Part shown: positions 43,501 to 55,604 of the stretch, piece by piece | Position numbering within the stretch: the first letter of the stretch is position 1 | How the letters are laid out: every line of letters begins with the position of its first letter | Source of the DNA: Telopea speciosissima | Taxonomy: Eukaryota; Streptophyta; Magnoliopsida; Proteales; Proteaceae | Direction of reading: 5' to 3' | NCBI RefSeq assembly: GCF_018873765.1 | Contig: NC_057920.1 | Coordinates: 8,321,307 to 8,385,306, forward strand | Length of the DNA stretch: 64,000 nucleotides | Translations under genes and position numbers: made by a program | The notes under the pieces: model-generated | What the model was told of the DNA's origin: nothing | Seen by the model: only the letters and a program-made list of their open reading frames with translations | Database searches by the model: none

Positions 43501-46500
43501 GCTGGTTCACAGGATGGAAGCCTGTAGTTTCTTAACAGAAAAATTATGGCTGGCACACTTGTGTACCCATTCACTGTCTCACTCAGAGATATGGAAACCC
43601 ATATAACGATCTCTATTTACATGGTCAATTTTATTGTAACACTACTCTACTGATACAAAGACTTGTTCTTTCATTGTCAAGGTGCGATTTTTACAGGACA
43701 TAGGTGTTCGTGAAGAAGCAATTGGCAATATGCTAGTCAAATTCCCTCCTTTATTAACATATAGCCTCTACAAGAAAATCCGCCCAGTGGTTTGTTCTAT
43801 TTTTCTTTTTCTTCAATTACTTTTTCTGTTTTAGTTTCTTTGTTCAACCATATACATTGATTAGTAAACCCACAACACCCCCCCCCCCCCAAAAAAAATT
43901 AAATAAAAGAAAAAGAAATATATAAATATAAAGAAACTACATCTGCTGATATATCTTTCAACTTGTGATGTTTCCGTCAACTGAAATTATCATCTATAAA
44001 TGAATCTCTTGGATGATTTGAATGTTGAAGATATGATGTTGAGCTCATAAGTCGATCTTGTAATATCCCATTTCAACAAGGCTTTCAATGAAACTTTCTG
44101 GTGTAACAAAAATCTTAGATGATTTATTTTTCGACTTTTCGTACCATGTGCTTTGATTGTAGCCTGGCTGAACTAAGTCAACTCTAAGATCACAGTTGAG
44201 CTTGATCTTGATAATGCCACATCGAGATTTTACTTATTCTTAAAAGGCTCTTATTCAGTTCAGCTATCAGCTCTCCAAGAAACAAGGAAAATAGTTTATG
44301 CTCCTCTCTACTCTATTTTGGACATTTGGTATTCTCAACAATTGATTGTTGATGACATAATCTCATTGATTCTTTTTATGCTTCTGTTTCTGCTTGATCT
44401 CCTTCTAGTAGAAAACTGGACTGACAGGTTAGAATCACCATATGAAGTTACCTAGCATGAAGTTGTTGATTGTATAACTCAATTGAGTCTAAGGGAAAGG
44501 CTCATGTGATGCTTATATCTCTTTTTGTTTTGGGGTTGTTGATTCTGCAATTTACACCTGAGAGTTTGGTTCAAGACCAACCTCACATAGTCACATTTGC
44601 CAACTTGATTCTAAAATTTTGGCTGGATCTTCTTTACTCCATAATGAAGTTTATCTTGTCAGGTGTCTCATGTGTAACTCTTGTATAGAGGGGATTAATC
44701 AATTGTTTGTGCACTGCTGCTTACTGCTAGTCCGTGTGTTTTCTTCTTCCAAAGGTATATATCCATTTAGCTGTTCGTCACAACCTCACAACCAATGGGA
44801 CCTCATCAACTCATTAAGTATTTGGCAGTTGGAGCTTGCAGCGTGAGAAGGGAGGACATTTACATAATATTTTTTTTGCTTCATATTGGCCATTGTGTAA
44901 AGAAAAGACACTGAATGAGGGCTTAGTACTCTCTTCTATTGGGCCTTGATCCTTAAACAACTAACGGGTTAAATTTTCCTGTTTCTAAGATTGTTGAGGC
45001 AGAAATTCACACATAAGCTATTCTGCTCCTGATTCTCATGTATATGAACGTCTGTACTCCTTTTATAGCATGTCTCATTTCTTTAGTAAATCTATGTATT
45101 AGTTAAGAAGATTTTAACTTCTGTTATATAATTTACTATTGCAAATGAAAAAGCTCTTTACCACTCTGTTGCTTCCCTTGCATATCATTCGTGGGAACAA
45201 GACAACTGTGTGTTTACCTGTGCCTGAGTCTTGTTGGTCCAATCATGGGTATTCGTTTCTGGGCATTCTTATCTGTATCCCTGTGCCTATAGTTTGTATT
45301 TTGGGCAGAACTGTCAATACTTTTTCATCCCTCCCCCCCACTCAACAGAAACTTCCTTTTTCAGAAGAGAGAAAGATATATCTGTCATAATCTGATTGTA
45401 ACCCAGAAAAAAAGAAAGTACCTATATTATTGTATTTGGATTTTTCTTCTAGAAGTGGTTTTCCCTTTTTCTGCTCTCATCTTAGTAAGGATTTGATGGC
45501 TTACACTTTTTCTTTTCTCAATAACCATAAGAGTTCTAGGTGGCAATGCATAAATTATAATTATCTAGGATCTCAGATGCTTTTTCCTGTACCTTATGCA
45601 TATGAGATATATGTTGCTGAAATTATACTAACCATTTCCTGGTGGTGGGTATGCTGTACAGGTTATTTTCTTGATTGCAAAAGCTGGAGTGACCAAGGAA
45701 GATATTGGGAAAGTGATAGCTTTGGGACCTGAACTCTTGGGATGCAGCATCGTTAATAAGCTCGAGATTAATGTGAAGTACTTTCTTTCGCTGGGAATTC
45801 CTCTCCATTTGCTTGGTGAGATGATTGCCGATTTTCCCATGTTGCTAAGATACAGTTTGGATGTCCTCCGACCCAAATACAGTTATTTGAGGAGAACTAT
45901 GGTCAGGCCGTTGCAGGATCTCATTGAATTCCCAAGGTATAACTTTGTTCCTCACGTTTTTCAGCAATCCACAAGTTTCTAATCTCTTGCTCAAATTATA
46001 TAATTGAGCAGCATATAAGTTTTAGTTTTGGTATTCAAACTAGGATCAATATATAGCAGAAGGTATGTTCTGATCATTGTCCATTTTTAGCCTATGGATA
46101 CAAGATATGCATGTTTGCTGAAATTCTAAGCATATCATACTGTTCAGGTGTATTGACCGTATTAGTGTTGATACATATGGTTTATGAATGGATGCATATT
46201 GATCATTTCTGAAACTTAATAGGGTACCCAAGACCAAGAGCCGTGTGTCCTTTCACTTCGTTTGACATTTTACTGTTGTGGTTTCTAACAACAACAACAA
46301 CAACTCAGCCTTATCCCAACTAAATGGGATCGGCTACATGGATCCTTTCAAAAACAAAGTAAGAGGAATGAAGACTAAGAAAAAAAATGAAAAAATGGGA
46401 TAAGAAAAGTAAGTAATGGAAAATGAAAAATGAAAGTAAGAGGAAAGAGGATAGCCTAGGAAAACAGGAAAGAGAATCGGCTACATGGATCCTTTCAAAA

Positions 46501-49500
46501 ACAAAGTAAGAGGAATGAAGATTAAGAAAAAAAATGAAAAAATGGGATAATGGGATAAGAAAAGTAAGTAATGGAAAATGAAAAATGAAAAGTAAGAGGA
46601 AAGAGGATAGCCCAGGAAAACATGAAAAAAGCTTAGAATGTCAAGGTTTGTAGTTTATAATGTCGTTTATACATTTAAGGGGGGAAAAAGCTCAACATTC
46701 CTCAAGTTGCGAAGTCCACCCATAAAACATAAATTAATTGGAAGCATAACTGGATTAAATCAGTTGAAAATTTGGTGAATGTCAAGGTTCAAGGTTTTAG
46801 TTCGGAACCGAAATATTTTGCTAAACCGCGAAATTTTGGTCGAAACCTGGAAGGTTTCGGTTATGATGGTTTCGAGGTCCAAATGGCCAAATTAGTTCCC
46901 AAAACTTCTAGGAAACCCTATTTTAGGCCCTCTAAACATAGTGGAACCCTTAGATTATAAAAAACCACATACAAAATGGTGGTTTGGCTTTAGACCCTAG
47001 GTTGGTAGTGTATGCAGTACGTTGTACGATGCTGTATACATAGAATTAAGTACTAGAACACACATAATTCAATTAAAACAACTAAAATATGCTTTAGGAA
47101 TGAATAAACATAAAGTCAGAAAAAATTTGAGAGATGGCATCAGAAGATGATGTGGACCCTTAACTTGAGCTCTATTAAAGAAAAGATGACTTAAATTGAA
47201 CCATTGAACCACCAGTTCAACTAGAACTTAAAATAAAACAAAAGCAACTTAAACTACAACAAAGTTGACCCGTTGGATTTTCTACGTTGGTACGCCCTTA
47301 ATTTTGCATCATCTATGGAATGCATGGATCATTCTTACTTTAAATTATATGTATCTCCGTTTTAATAATTTTGGAACCATTAAAAATGTAGTGATCATTT
47401 CCCGTTGTAAATTAGAAGTCTATGATTGATTAAAACCTCCATGGAGTATCCTTGATAGCTTATTAAGGCAACTGGTTATGCAAGATATACGACCTTTTTC
47501 ATTAGTCAATTATGCTTTAAAACAAGTGCCTTTATGCCTGTAAGCTTTATAATAAGTTTCCTACTAGCTTCCATGTGTTTCTTAATTTTCCAGCTTTGAA
47601 CATATCCATACATATCTATGGTCTCTTAAAGCTGAACCATAGTTCTAGATCTCGGCGAGATCTCGCTTTTATCTCGGTTTCGTAGCATCTCGAGCCGAGA
47701 TGACAAGCGATACAGAATTAATACCATATCTCGGTGGATCTTGAGTTATCTCTCGTTTCGGTTTGACTCGGTCGAACCAGACCTTATTAAAAGCTCATAA
47801 TACACCATAACTCAATGAGATCTTGACTCGCTCTCGCCTCTCTCTTGCCTGTCTCGCCTCTGTGAAGGGGAAACTCCATCTTTGGGTCATTTTTTTTCTT
47901 TTTTTTTGGCAAATCACACCTCCAACACCTCATCAAAGCTTGATTCATTGAAGATTGAAGCTGCTAATCTCCTCCAAGCTGCATCTTAAGAACCTAAGGT
48001 AACTATTCGTCTCAAAAACTATATTTTTCATTGAAACATGATCTAAACTTGTTTGTTGACTATGAATTTTTCATAGAAACATGGTCTAAACTTGAGTTCT
48101 AAATATTGTGTGGAATAGCCTAGGGTAGACCTCATGCACGCCGTAAACTACCAACTTAGGGTCCGTAGTCAAAGTACCATTTTGGGTTTGAATTTGTAAA
48201 AACTAATGGTTCCACTGTGTTTAGAAGGCCCGAAATAGAGGGAATGTCAAGTTTCAGCCCCCATCTTGGCCATATGGCCACCGAAACCTACCATCGAGTT
48301 CAGGAAAAAAAAAAAAAAATACATGATCTCGCCGAGATCTCAGTTTCGTGGCCTGGCGAAACCAGTGGCAAAACCGAGACCTAAAACCTTGAGCTGAACT
48401 CACTTTGATACCAGCACTTTTCTCGTAAAGTATACATAGACCTAGTAAACTAAACCTACTAAACCTAGCAGCACCCACTCAGCCCACTTCTCGGGTTTGA
48501 GTATCTTTAAAACTTCAGTATGCAGATGGGATCCAAATTTCAAGTATAAAATCCTTTCGTCTTTAAACCACAGTTTCCTTCTTCATCTCTAACAGAGATG
48601 GGTGGTCTTTGTGGGGTAACTTTTCCACCTAGAAGTATGCTTTGGTTATTCTGACCAGTGAATGGATGGGGATTACCTGGATAGGCCACATGTCAAATTT
48701 AGTGGCCTACCTCATCTATATGACCCATTGTTGATGGGGCTTTACCTCTCTTTTTTCAACAGTCCCTGTTCTTCAAATATAAGTGGGTGTTTGAAGCAAT
48801 TTTCAGAAACTTATCCTGACACGTGATGATGTTGGATTGGGTTGAAACCCATGAATAGATGATGACATGGTGCATCCCTGCTCCTAATATAGAATATTTC
48901 GTCTGTAATTTTTATTTGGCCTTTTCCTTCTTTCTTTCCCATTTGCTTTTTGAGTAAATTGAATTATGATTCTAAAAAGCAAAAGAAAATGGCTAACCAT
49001 TTTATATTGTCAGCCATGGAAAGAACAATTGGCGTATGGGGATGATTCAGTATATTGTACTTGTGGTGTCTGAATTGACTTGGAGCTGTAACGAGCTGAC
49101 TCATCACTCTGTGATTGTCACAAGTTGCATGTTAGGGGCCTGACTTACTGGTTGTACATTTGGTTAATCGACATTTTTATGAAGTCAGGTTAAACTCAGC
49201 ATATATATTAGGCTGAATCAGGCAAAGACCATGAAAGAATACACTGCCTATGCATTGGGCAGATTCTGGCCCCAGGCCCAAGTCCATGAGTCCAATAGCC
49301 ATTTTGTGTTCAATTATAAGAAAAATTAGCTGAGCTTGCAAATAAGCCAACTACATTGATTTGGAGTTGCCAAGCATTTTTCCCCTCTCCCTTTTTGGGT
49401 GTACTGAATCGCCAAGTTATTATGGTTAATTCTATGCATCAGAATTGACAGGACATGCAAGTAGATAATTTCAGTTTCTATATTAGACATTACTAGTATT

Positions 49501-49762
49501 TTTTGCATTCTTCGGAATCTGATTAGATAAAGTAAAATTTTGCAGGTTTTTCAGTTATTCCCTAGATGGTAGAATAATTCCAAGGCATAAGGTTTTGGTG
49601 GAAAACCGAATAAATTTCAAACTGCGTTACATGTTAGCAAGCTCTGATGAAGAGTTTAATCAGAGAGTTGTTGCCGCAGTGGAGAGGCGTCGAAAATTTG
49701 AATGTGGTGTGAACAATGATTCTGCTCCAGATTTTCATGCAACTAATTGTTCCACCGAGTGA
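40509..49762 (+). CDS. MTERF2: Organellar mTERF-family protein (MTERF2/EMB2219-like)
   Basis: Mitochondrial transcription termination factor family: helical-repeat nucleic-acid-binding proteins acting in organelle gene expression. The closest match from memory is plant MTERF2 (EMB2219), described as plastid-localised and needed in embryo development. Six exons: 40509-41281, 41359-41767, 41897-42112, 43682-43789, 45662-45936, 49546-49762. They sum to 1998 nt, giving 665 residues and TGA. The ATG at 40509 is chosen because the in-frame codon before it is GTG. Residues 1-75 are Ser/Arg/Asn-rich with few acids, fitting a transit peptide; residues 95-130 are acidic. From about residue 195 on, mTERF repeats follow with the usual L/V-P pattern (FGTMVFDYPKAL, LLAFKPHLMGCSIEERWKPL, MLVKFPPLLTYS, MIADFPMLLRYS). 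Introns 4 and 5 carry repeats but no copia. Confidence 0.93.
46285..46640. repeat. SINE/RTE-type repeat end with a 147 bp tandem duplication
   Basis: An AAC repeat at 46290-46305 precedes CCTTATCCCAACTAAATGGG and ATCGGCTACATGGATCC, a sequence common at the ends of plant SINE/RTE retroelements (from memory). The following 147 bases, from ATCGGCTACATGGATCC at 46329, are repeated from 46476 with few changes. It lies in MTERF2 intron 45937-49545. Confidence 0.6.
46785..47110. mobile_element. hAT-like word-repeat element, partial copy
   Basis: Starts CAAGGTTCAAGGTTTTAG followed by words GTTCGGAACCG, CGAAATTTTGG, TCGAAACC and GTTTCGG. It then follows the inverted sequence of the copy at 61353-62447 through CCTCTAAACATAGTGG, ACCCTAGGTTGGTAGTGTA and ACTAGAACACACATAATTCA. 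The other end is not evident. It lies in an MTERF2 intron. Confidence 0.6.
47638..48391. mobile_element. hAT-like non-autonomous element with word-repeat ends
   Basis: 754 bp with perfect 8 bp target duplication AGCTGAAC (47630-47637 and 48392-48399), typical of hAT transposons. The ends are inverted: left CATAGTTCTAGATCTCGG, right (inverted) CAAGGTTTTAGGTCTCGG. About 150 bases at each end are packed with words such as CTCGG, CCGAGA, GATCTCG and GTTTCG in both orientations. The centre shares CTACCAACTTAGGGTCCG and GGTTCCACTGTGTTTAGA with the copies at 46785 and 61353. No transposase is encoded. It lies in the last MTERF2 intron. Confidence 0.8.
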
Positions 49763-50277
49763 AGCAGATTGTCAAGGAAGGAATGTCTTAACTCTTAACA
49801 CTGGGAGTTGATGCAATAATTCACTTCTCTCAAGATGATAATATGGAGGTGCCTACTGGTTCAGAATGTAAAGCCTTAGGCTTGCCATAGCCGAGACCTG
49901 AGATCGAATCTTGGCTTTGTCATGTGCTGATGTGCACCACCTTTGCGTAATATGCACACCCCTCCCTCTTTCCCTGCACCTGTCTTGTGCACTTTGTATT
50001 CATTGGCAGAGACTTAAGGTGATGCATACAAATAGCAATTTCACCCAGGAAAAAACTGCAAAAACAAGTGAGCTTCTCAGGAACATGCTCCATCAGTCTG
50101 GCAAATGTTCATTGTGCAGAAACTGAGCATTCTCAAGCTCAACGTCTGTAAATCATACGTAATTCTCAAATAAAATAAGTTTGATTTTTCAACTAATGCA
50201 TCATGCATGGAGTCATTCAGTAGCCTGTTTGGATCGATAGACAAGAACATGCACCATTTGGTAACATAAAGTGGGTA
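49763..50277. other. MTERF2 3' flank, no gene seen
   Basis: Contains the probable MTERF2 3' untranslated region. A stretch at about 49872-50020 has a weak tRNA-like B box (GATCGAATCTTGG) and could be an old SINE, but I cannot show ends. Confidence 0.5.
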
Positions 50278-50870
50278 TCATTCTTGGTAGCCCGATAGAT
50301 CGCTTCTATAGTGGGTATGTGGTGCGGTTGGTAGAAGCCTGCTTTCATTCATTGGGGGCAAAAGAATTTGCATAGCAAACCTGATATCAATAGCCAACAA
50401 ATCTTGTAACCAAGAGTTTGATAAAGACCAGTACATTGAGGAATTCAAGACAAGGCCTGCTGAGAAAGGGAGCAGGCAAGATGATTTGCTTGTCGGCGGC
50501 AAGCAGAGAAGTAGCACTCCTCCAAATACAACTTTGAAGTGACCTTTAACCATTATCACTGGACCAAACTCAAAGCTGTTACCCTCATTTGTAGATTTGA
50601 TAGCAGTGATAACTTTGGCAGAGTCAGTCTCCATTAAAATCAAATCCACCCCTTCACTAATAGCACTGAGAGTTTGATGGATTGTGATTGCTTCTGCAAC
50701 TTGAATAGAAGAACAGGGGCAGGGTTCTCAAACCATGAAAATCGCCAAACAATCAAAATTTTCTCAGAAACCCAGCCAATTCCACACTTCTTATCCTCAT
50801 TCTTCCCAGATGCATCATAATTTATCTTCAAGATCCCTTCATTTGGAGGGGACCAATGTGCTGGGTACAA
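50278..50870 (-). pseudogene. LINE-type RNase H (RVT_3) fragment
   Basis: Two overlapping frames (50640-50870 and 50278-50649) together resemble the RNase H domain found at the end of plant LINE reverse transcriptases and in related solitary genes: HWSPPNEGILKINYDAS (first catalytic Asp), then a frameshift near 50645, then LILMETDSAKVITAI with the later Asp. The following FGPVI and hydrophobic tail fit the family loosely. No poly-A tail or target duplication was found. Confidence 0.65.
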
Positions 50871-52101
50871 CTACTTCGGCAGTTTGGCCTCTTTTGATCA
50901 GAGATTGTTGTTATCACATTCGAAAACATTAAAGTCAGCCTGAGCTTTCTCAGCAACTTCTCCAGGGACCTAACTTCCTTAAAGACTGGAGCATCTCTGG
51001 CTTTACATAGTTGCCAGTATATGAATTATGAAAGAAATGAAACTCATAACCTTCCAGCCTTCAGTCTTGTCTTATCCCTTCAACTTCTGCCATGAACAGA
51101 CCCATTCATGAAGAGGCATATCTTTCAGATCTTGAATTATGAGACAAAACACCAAAACCAGACACTTCGAGCAGGACAATAAACTAAAGCATGGAAAGTT
51201 GTTGATACATTTTCACCAAATTCCGTAGCAAGGATCAACATTCATATCTCTATGCATATATGCCTTGCCAACTGCTAAACCTTTTGAGAATAGTACAGGT
51301 GAGCTACAGGAGTGACTCACTTCATTTTTATTGCTCCGCTCCAGCTCGCTAGCGCACATGCCCTCCAAGAAAGGCTTGAACCTTCGGTTATGTTTCAAGA
51401 TTCAAAATGCTTTTCCATATTTCATCAAGGATGCATGCAGAAGACAGCTTGCTCTAGAAGTGGAAGGTCTATTCTGATTTTTCTCCAATTCCAAATTTGA
51501 AGACAGAAGATAAATGCCATCTTAACTAAAAATTTACCAATTCAATCACACCGCCAAACTAAAGTATCTCGTAGCTTGGGAGTAAAAGTGGGATTCACAT
51601 TATTGCTTCCTTTATCTCACCTGGGAATAGATCATCATGCAACTCTTCTTTCCATACCCTATGGTATGTTATGATCAATCAAATCTGATACAAGGGTAAT
51701 GTCACATTTTATTTTATTTTTTTTTTGGGGGGGGGGGGGGGAGAGAGAGAGAGAGAGAGAGTCCTGACAAGTTTATAACCAATCATTACTGTTTATCAGT
51801 TTTATTTATCCACTAATGGCTTTCCAAAATCCAGATCAAAAGAAGAGTATTCGAAGGAAAAATTATAAAACAATGATGTAAACATGAATTGAAGAAAAGA
51901 AGACCAACCCGACTAATTCATTAGTTCCTTTTTTTGGGACATCCCGAATGACAATCATATGAAATCCCTCCAAAAAGCCAGTTGCAACGGCTAGTCGTTG
52001 ATTAAAAAACTATCGAGAAGAAAATGCTTGATCGAACAAGTGTTCCACCCAATGTCCAACTACAATCCTAACAAGGAGATGAGACCCAAGCAGCTTGGGT
52101 T
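50871..52101. other. Intergenic DNA with poly-G and (GA)n tract
   Basis: No gene seen. Poly-T, poly-G (51727-51741) and (GA)n (51741-51761) lie in a row. The bL27m 3' untranslated region is expected just above 52101 on the minus strand. Confidence 0.6.
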
Positions 52102-52713
52102 TTAGGCAGCAGCATTTGTATAAATGGGGTGAAGTACATGTCCTTCTTTGGGCTCAACATGAACCCACTTGCGCCCACTAAGCTTGTGACGTTCAAATTT
52201 GACACATCCTTCTTTGAGAGCATAAAGGGTGTGGTCCTTCCCTATCCCAACATAATTACCAGGATGGAATCGAGTCCCTCGCTGACGAACTATGATGTTT
52301 CCAGGTATCACTCTCTGCAGAGTAAAAGAGTAAACAGTCAAGGTTGTTTTTAGTAACTTCAAGAGGAAAGATCACTTAATTAGAACAATATTGCCCACTA
52401 GATAAAATACCTCCCCTCCAAATTTCTTCACACCCAGATTCTTGGGGTTTGAGTCTCTGCCATTCTTTGTAGATCCAGCTGTCTTTTTTGTGGCCCAACG
52501 CCTGGGAATCAAGCTCAGTCCTCCTCCAGAAGTGTCTAAATTAGAGAGAAACCATCAGATAAATTGCAGCCAACAGGCCAAAATCAAACAGGTGGAATTC
52601 CCTCAAAAGGAGAAAATTTTACCACTTAAGCTAGTGTACACCGGAACATTTGTTACTAGCTCCCTAAGTTTCACTCGTCTGCAAAGTGCGGTGGCAAGGT
52701 TCATCACATTCAT
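52102..52713 (-). CDS. MRPL27: Mitochondrial large-subunit ribosomal protein bL27m
   Basis: Nuclear-encoded bL27 of the mitochondrial ribosome, near the tRNA acceptor ends at the peptidyl-transferase centre. Three coding exons: 52623-52713, 52411-52535 and 52102-52314 (429 nt, 142 residues, TAA). Residues 1-30 ([20 protein letters not shown]) look like a mitochondrial presequence. The L27 core follows: [29 protein letters not shown], then [19 protein letters not shown] and [15 protein letters not shown]. An acceptor TTTTGCAG (complement 52730-52737) 16 bases before the ATG indicates an intron in the 5' untranslated region, matched by a donor near 55117. The ATG at 52713 is preferred over the Met three codons later by homology. 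Confidence 0.93.
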
Positions 52714-52958
52714 CTCTAAATAGAGGGGCCTGCAAAAGATTAATAGGATCAGAGACCGGGGTGGAGGAAAGGGTGTTACAAATCCATATTGAAACTTTGT
52801 ACAAGCCTAAAAGTAAAACATATGATTGATTCTTGAATCTTGACAGAATTTTGGCCTTAATTGGAATCATATGAATTTTCCTCCAAAGGAGCTCTTCCTG
52901 CTTCAAAATTTCAGAGTTCCAAGTTGCTTCTGGTCAACAAAATAAAAATCACAGTAAA

Positions 52959-52988
52959 TTTTTTTTTTTTTTTTTTTTTTTGGGGGGG
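52959..52988. repeat. Poly-T followed by poly-G
   Basis: 23 T then 7 G on the plus strand, in the presumed 5'UTR intron of bL27m. The flanking sequences 52790-52940 and 53020-53150 are diverged copies of each other (shared CAAGTTGCTTCTGGTCAACA). Confidence 0.75.
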
Positions 52989-55116
52989 AAGGGGGGAATG
53001 GGGTGGTGGATAAAAAAGGGTGCTATGAATAAATCTTGAAACTTTCTACTAGCAAACGATAAAAGATATTATCATATGAACTTTCCTCCCAAGCTCTTCC
53101 TGCTCCACAATGTCACAGCACCAAGTTGCTTCTGGTCAACAAACTATCCTTTTAGTTACTCCTTACCTCCTGTTTCTTTCTGCTTCTAGAAAATACAAGC
53201 CGGTAACCAGTAATAAAACAAATTAACACAACTTTGGCCATTCATGCTCAAACTCCAACTTATAATGCAAATAAGCCAGCCCATTGACATATGAAACATA
53301 ACCCCAGAAATGTTCTTCCACTGTAAAACATTTCATTTTCATTCACCCCAAAAAAAATCCATATTTATAATTTTATATTGATATAGGATTAGGGTTCCCA
53401 CAACAAGATGAACCCTCGACTACTGAAATCAGGACCAAATATCCCTGACTGGAATTAGTAAGGGGTACTTTAGGAGCATAGCTGCTGTTTAGGTCTAATT
53501 AAGGGTTTTAGAAAAGTGAAACCAAGGACTTTTGCTTAGCATTTTAAGGGATATATGGCAGTTGTGGAATTATTGCTACCCACTCCCTTAGCTTGATAGA
53601 ATGCAGCTTCATCAAGTCAGATTCTCCCCCCCCCCCCCCAACGCGGTAGGTGAGATATCAAGTCAGATTCTTTACAGGCTTTTGAAACAGGATTGGGTTA
53701 ACTTGCTGGAGATCATATTGAGATCCATGTGCATCATACAATGGTCAGCCTTTCCATCTGACTAGATTTTCAGAATTTCGCTAGTCCTACATAAATTATT
53801 TGGTAGCCTAGCACACCCTTAATTTTTTCATCATCCTGCCGAAGTGTTTGAAGTAGTTCCATAACACGTTCTTTTACTCTTTTATTATAAAGTAAGCAGA
53901 GAGCTCCACGGTGGGCAGACTCCAAAAAATAAGCATTTTCCCCTTATTAAAATGTGGAAAGGTCTGGTCTTTCTTGAATGAAATTTGGTATGTTCCATGA
54001 AAAATCTCTCAGTATTAGTCAAGCATCAGTATGTTACTTTCTTCGAATCGATCATCAGCCCTTTCCAATCACTACAACTTTCTATTAAACCAGGTCATGG
54101 ATTTACCTGGCGTGATTGGTTCCTTTCCAGACTGAGTAGTCATCAGTTATACAAATTTAATCAATGGTAGCAAGATTTCATCTCATCGGCAATCTTAAAA
54201 AAAAAAATTATCATACAATTAATGTCAGTATTACAGGAGAGCTCCACCTGGGGAAGGAACTTTCCTTGAGTTCCTGGTCTGCATCACTTTCTCACTTACC
54301 CACAAGATTTACATAATTTATGACAATGCTATCAAATCTCATGAACCATCAAACTATTGTCAGCAATTTGAAGTTCCAGATTCTAACAGGACTGCAGGGC
54401 ACATGCAACACCCTCAAGCAATCATAAGTTACATTTTTTTTTTAGTGAAAAACTGCCTAGGCAACTTTTAAACGTAAACTGTTGCATGTGGTTTGGTTTT
54501 GAACTATGAACTGTATCCTGGTTTTATTTGCAAGTTGTTTCGTTCAACATCCTGTGCATAATTATCTTCTAAGTTGTGTGTGTGTGTGTGTGTTTGTGTT
54601 GCGCATAAATTGTACATCGAGGGAAATCAGAGGAAATAGAAGCAATATGAGAGAATGAAAGCACACTAATGAATGAGACGAACAAGAAAATCCCAAAGGA
54701 ATTGACAGCAAAAACGAACTAAACATAATTACTAGAAAGAAACCAAATGAAGTGACCTTAAAACGAATCCGCGCACAGCAGCCCCCCTATATTCCACTCA
54801 CCCATGTATCATATTCCGCAGATTTTAAAGAAGCCTCTCTAACTTCACAAAATCTGAAAACCCATTTTCTTCTTCTGCTTCTTCCTGCTCTTACCTCTCT
54901 CTCCCCACATGGAATTAAGAGCTTCAGTGGCCACTCTAATACCTCTGATTTCCAAATCACCATAAAATAAGAGAGGGAAACCCTTCAAACTGAACCCCAC
55001 ACGCACAACCACCATCTCCAATAACAACAAAACCCCTCTTTCGCTAGATTCATTCCTCATATCACATTTTCGGAAGAAAAAGTAGATGAAAGAATCAGGG
55101 GTTGCAGCAGCCATAC

Positions 55117-55245
55117 CTGAAAATCCCGCTTGGTTGCGTTCTCTGATTCGCCTCTGCGCACTGGCTGCTCCACGACCTTCTCCGTCGGCCTGTCGTTTGG
55201 CGGAGCTAACTCCTACTCAGAATCTCGGAGGGCGGCAAGTAGACT
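55117..55245 (-). other. Probable 5'UTR exon and promoter region of bL27m
   Basis: On the minus strand a GC-richer segment ends at a good donor (TTTTCAG then GTATGG, junction 55117/55116), pairing with the acceptor 16 bases before the bL27m ATG. The intron 52730-55116 would be 2.4 kb. The transcript start is not visible. The Pack-MULE end at 55392 lies about 150 bp upstream. Confidence 0.5.
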
Positions 55246-55391
55246 ATAGGAAAGGTCCATAAGGTCTCGTTTGGTATTAGCGATAACAAAACAGAACCAG
55301 CATGGAAATTTTCTTTTTTAATCATTAATCAACATTAATTGCATGGTTAAGTAAAAAAATCAAATTAAATATAATTAACTATATTTTATTA

Positions 55392-55604
55392 GGGGGAATT
55401 TCCTAGATCTACTTAGATTAAAAAAAGATTTACAAAACCAGTAACAGTAAATTATGTTTTATATTCATAAGTTACTTGATTTAAAAAAATTTATCAAACC
55501 CCTATATGAGTGAAAAAAAGTTAAATGAATAATCTAAAATGCCCCAACATCCTTCTCTCTCCTTCTTCTTCTTCTCCCGATGGAACCAACCACTCCCTTA
55601 ATCC
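55392..55604 (+). repeat. Left terminal inverted repeat of the Pack-MULE
   Basis: Pairs with 56949-57159. Shared blocks include GAATTTCCTAGATCTACT, TTCATAAGTTACTTGA, AAGTTAAATGAATAA and GGAACCAACCACTCCCTT. Confidence 0.85.

Noticed and set aside
49872-50020. Possible SINE in the MTERF2 3' flank
   Set aside because: Only a weak B-box-like word; no A box, tail or target duplication could be shown.
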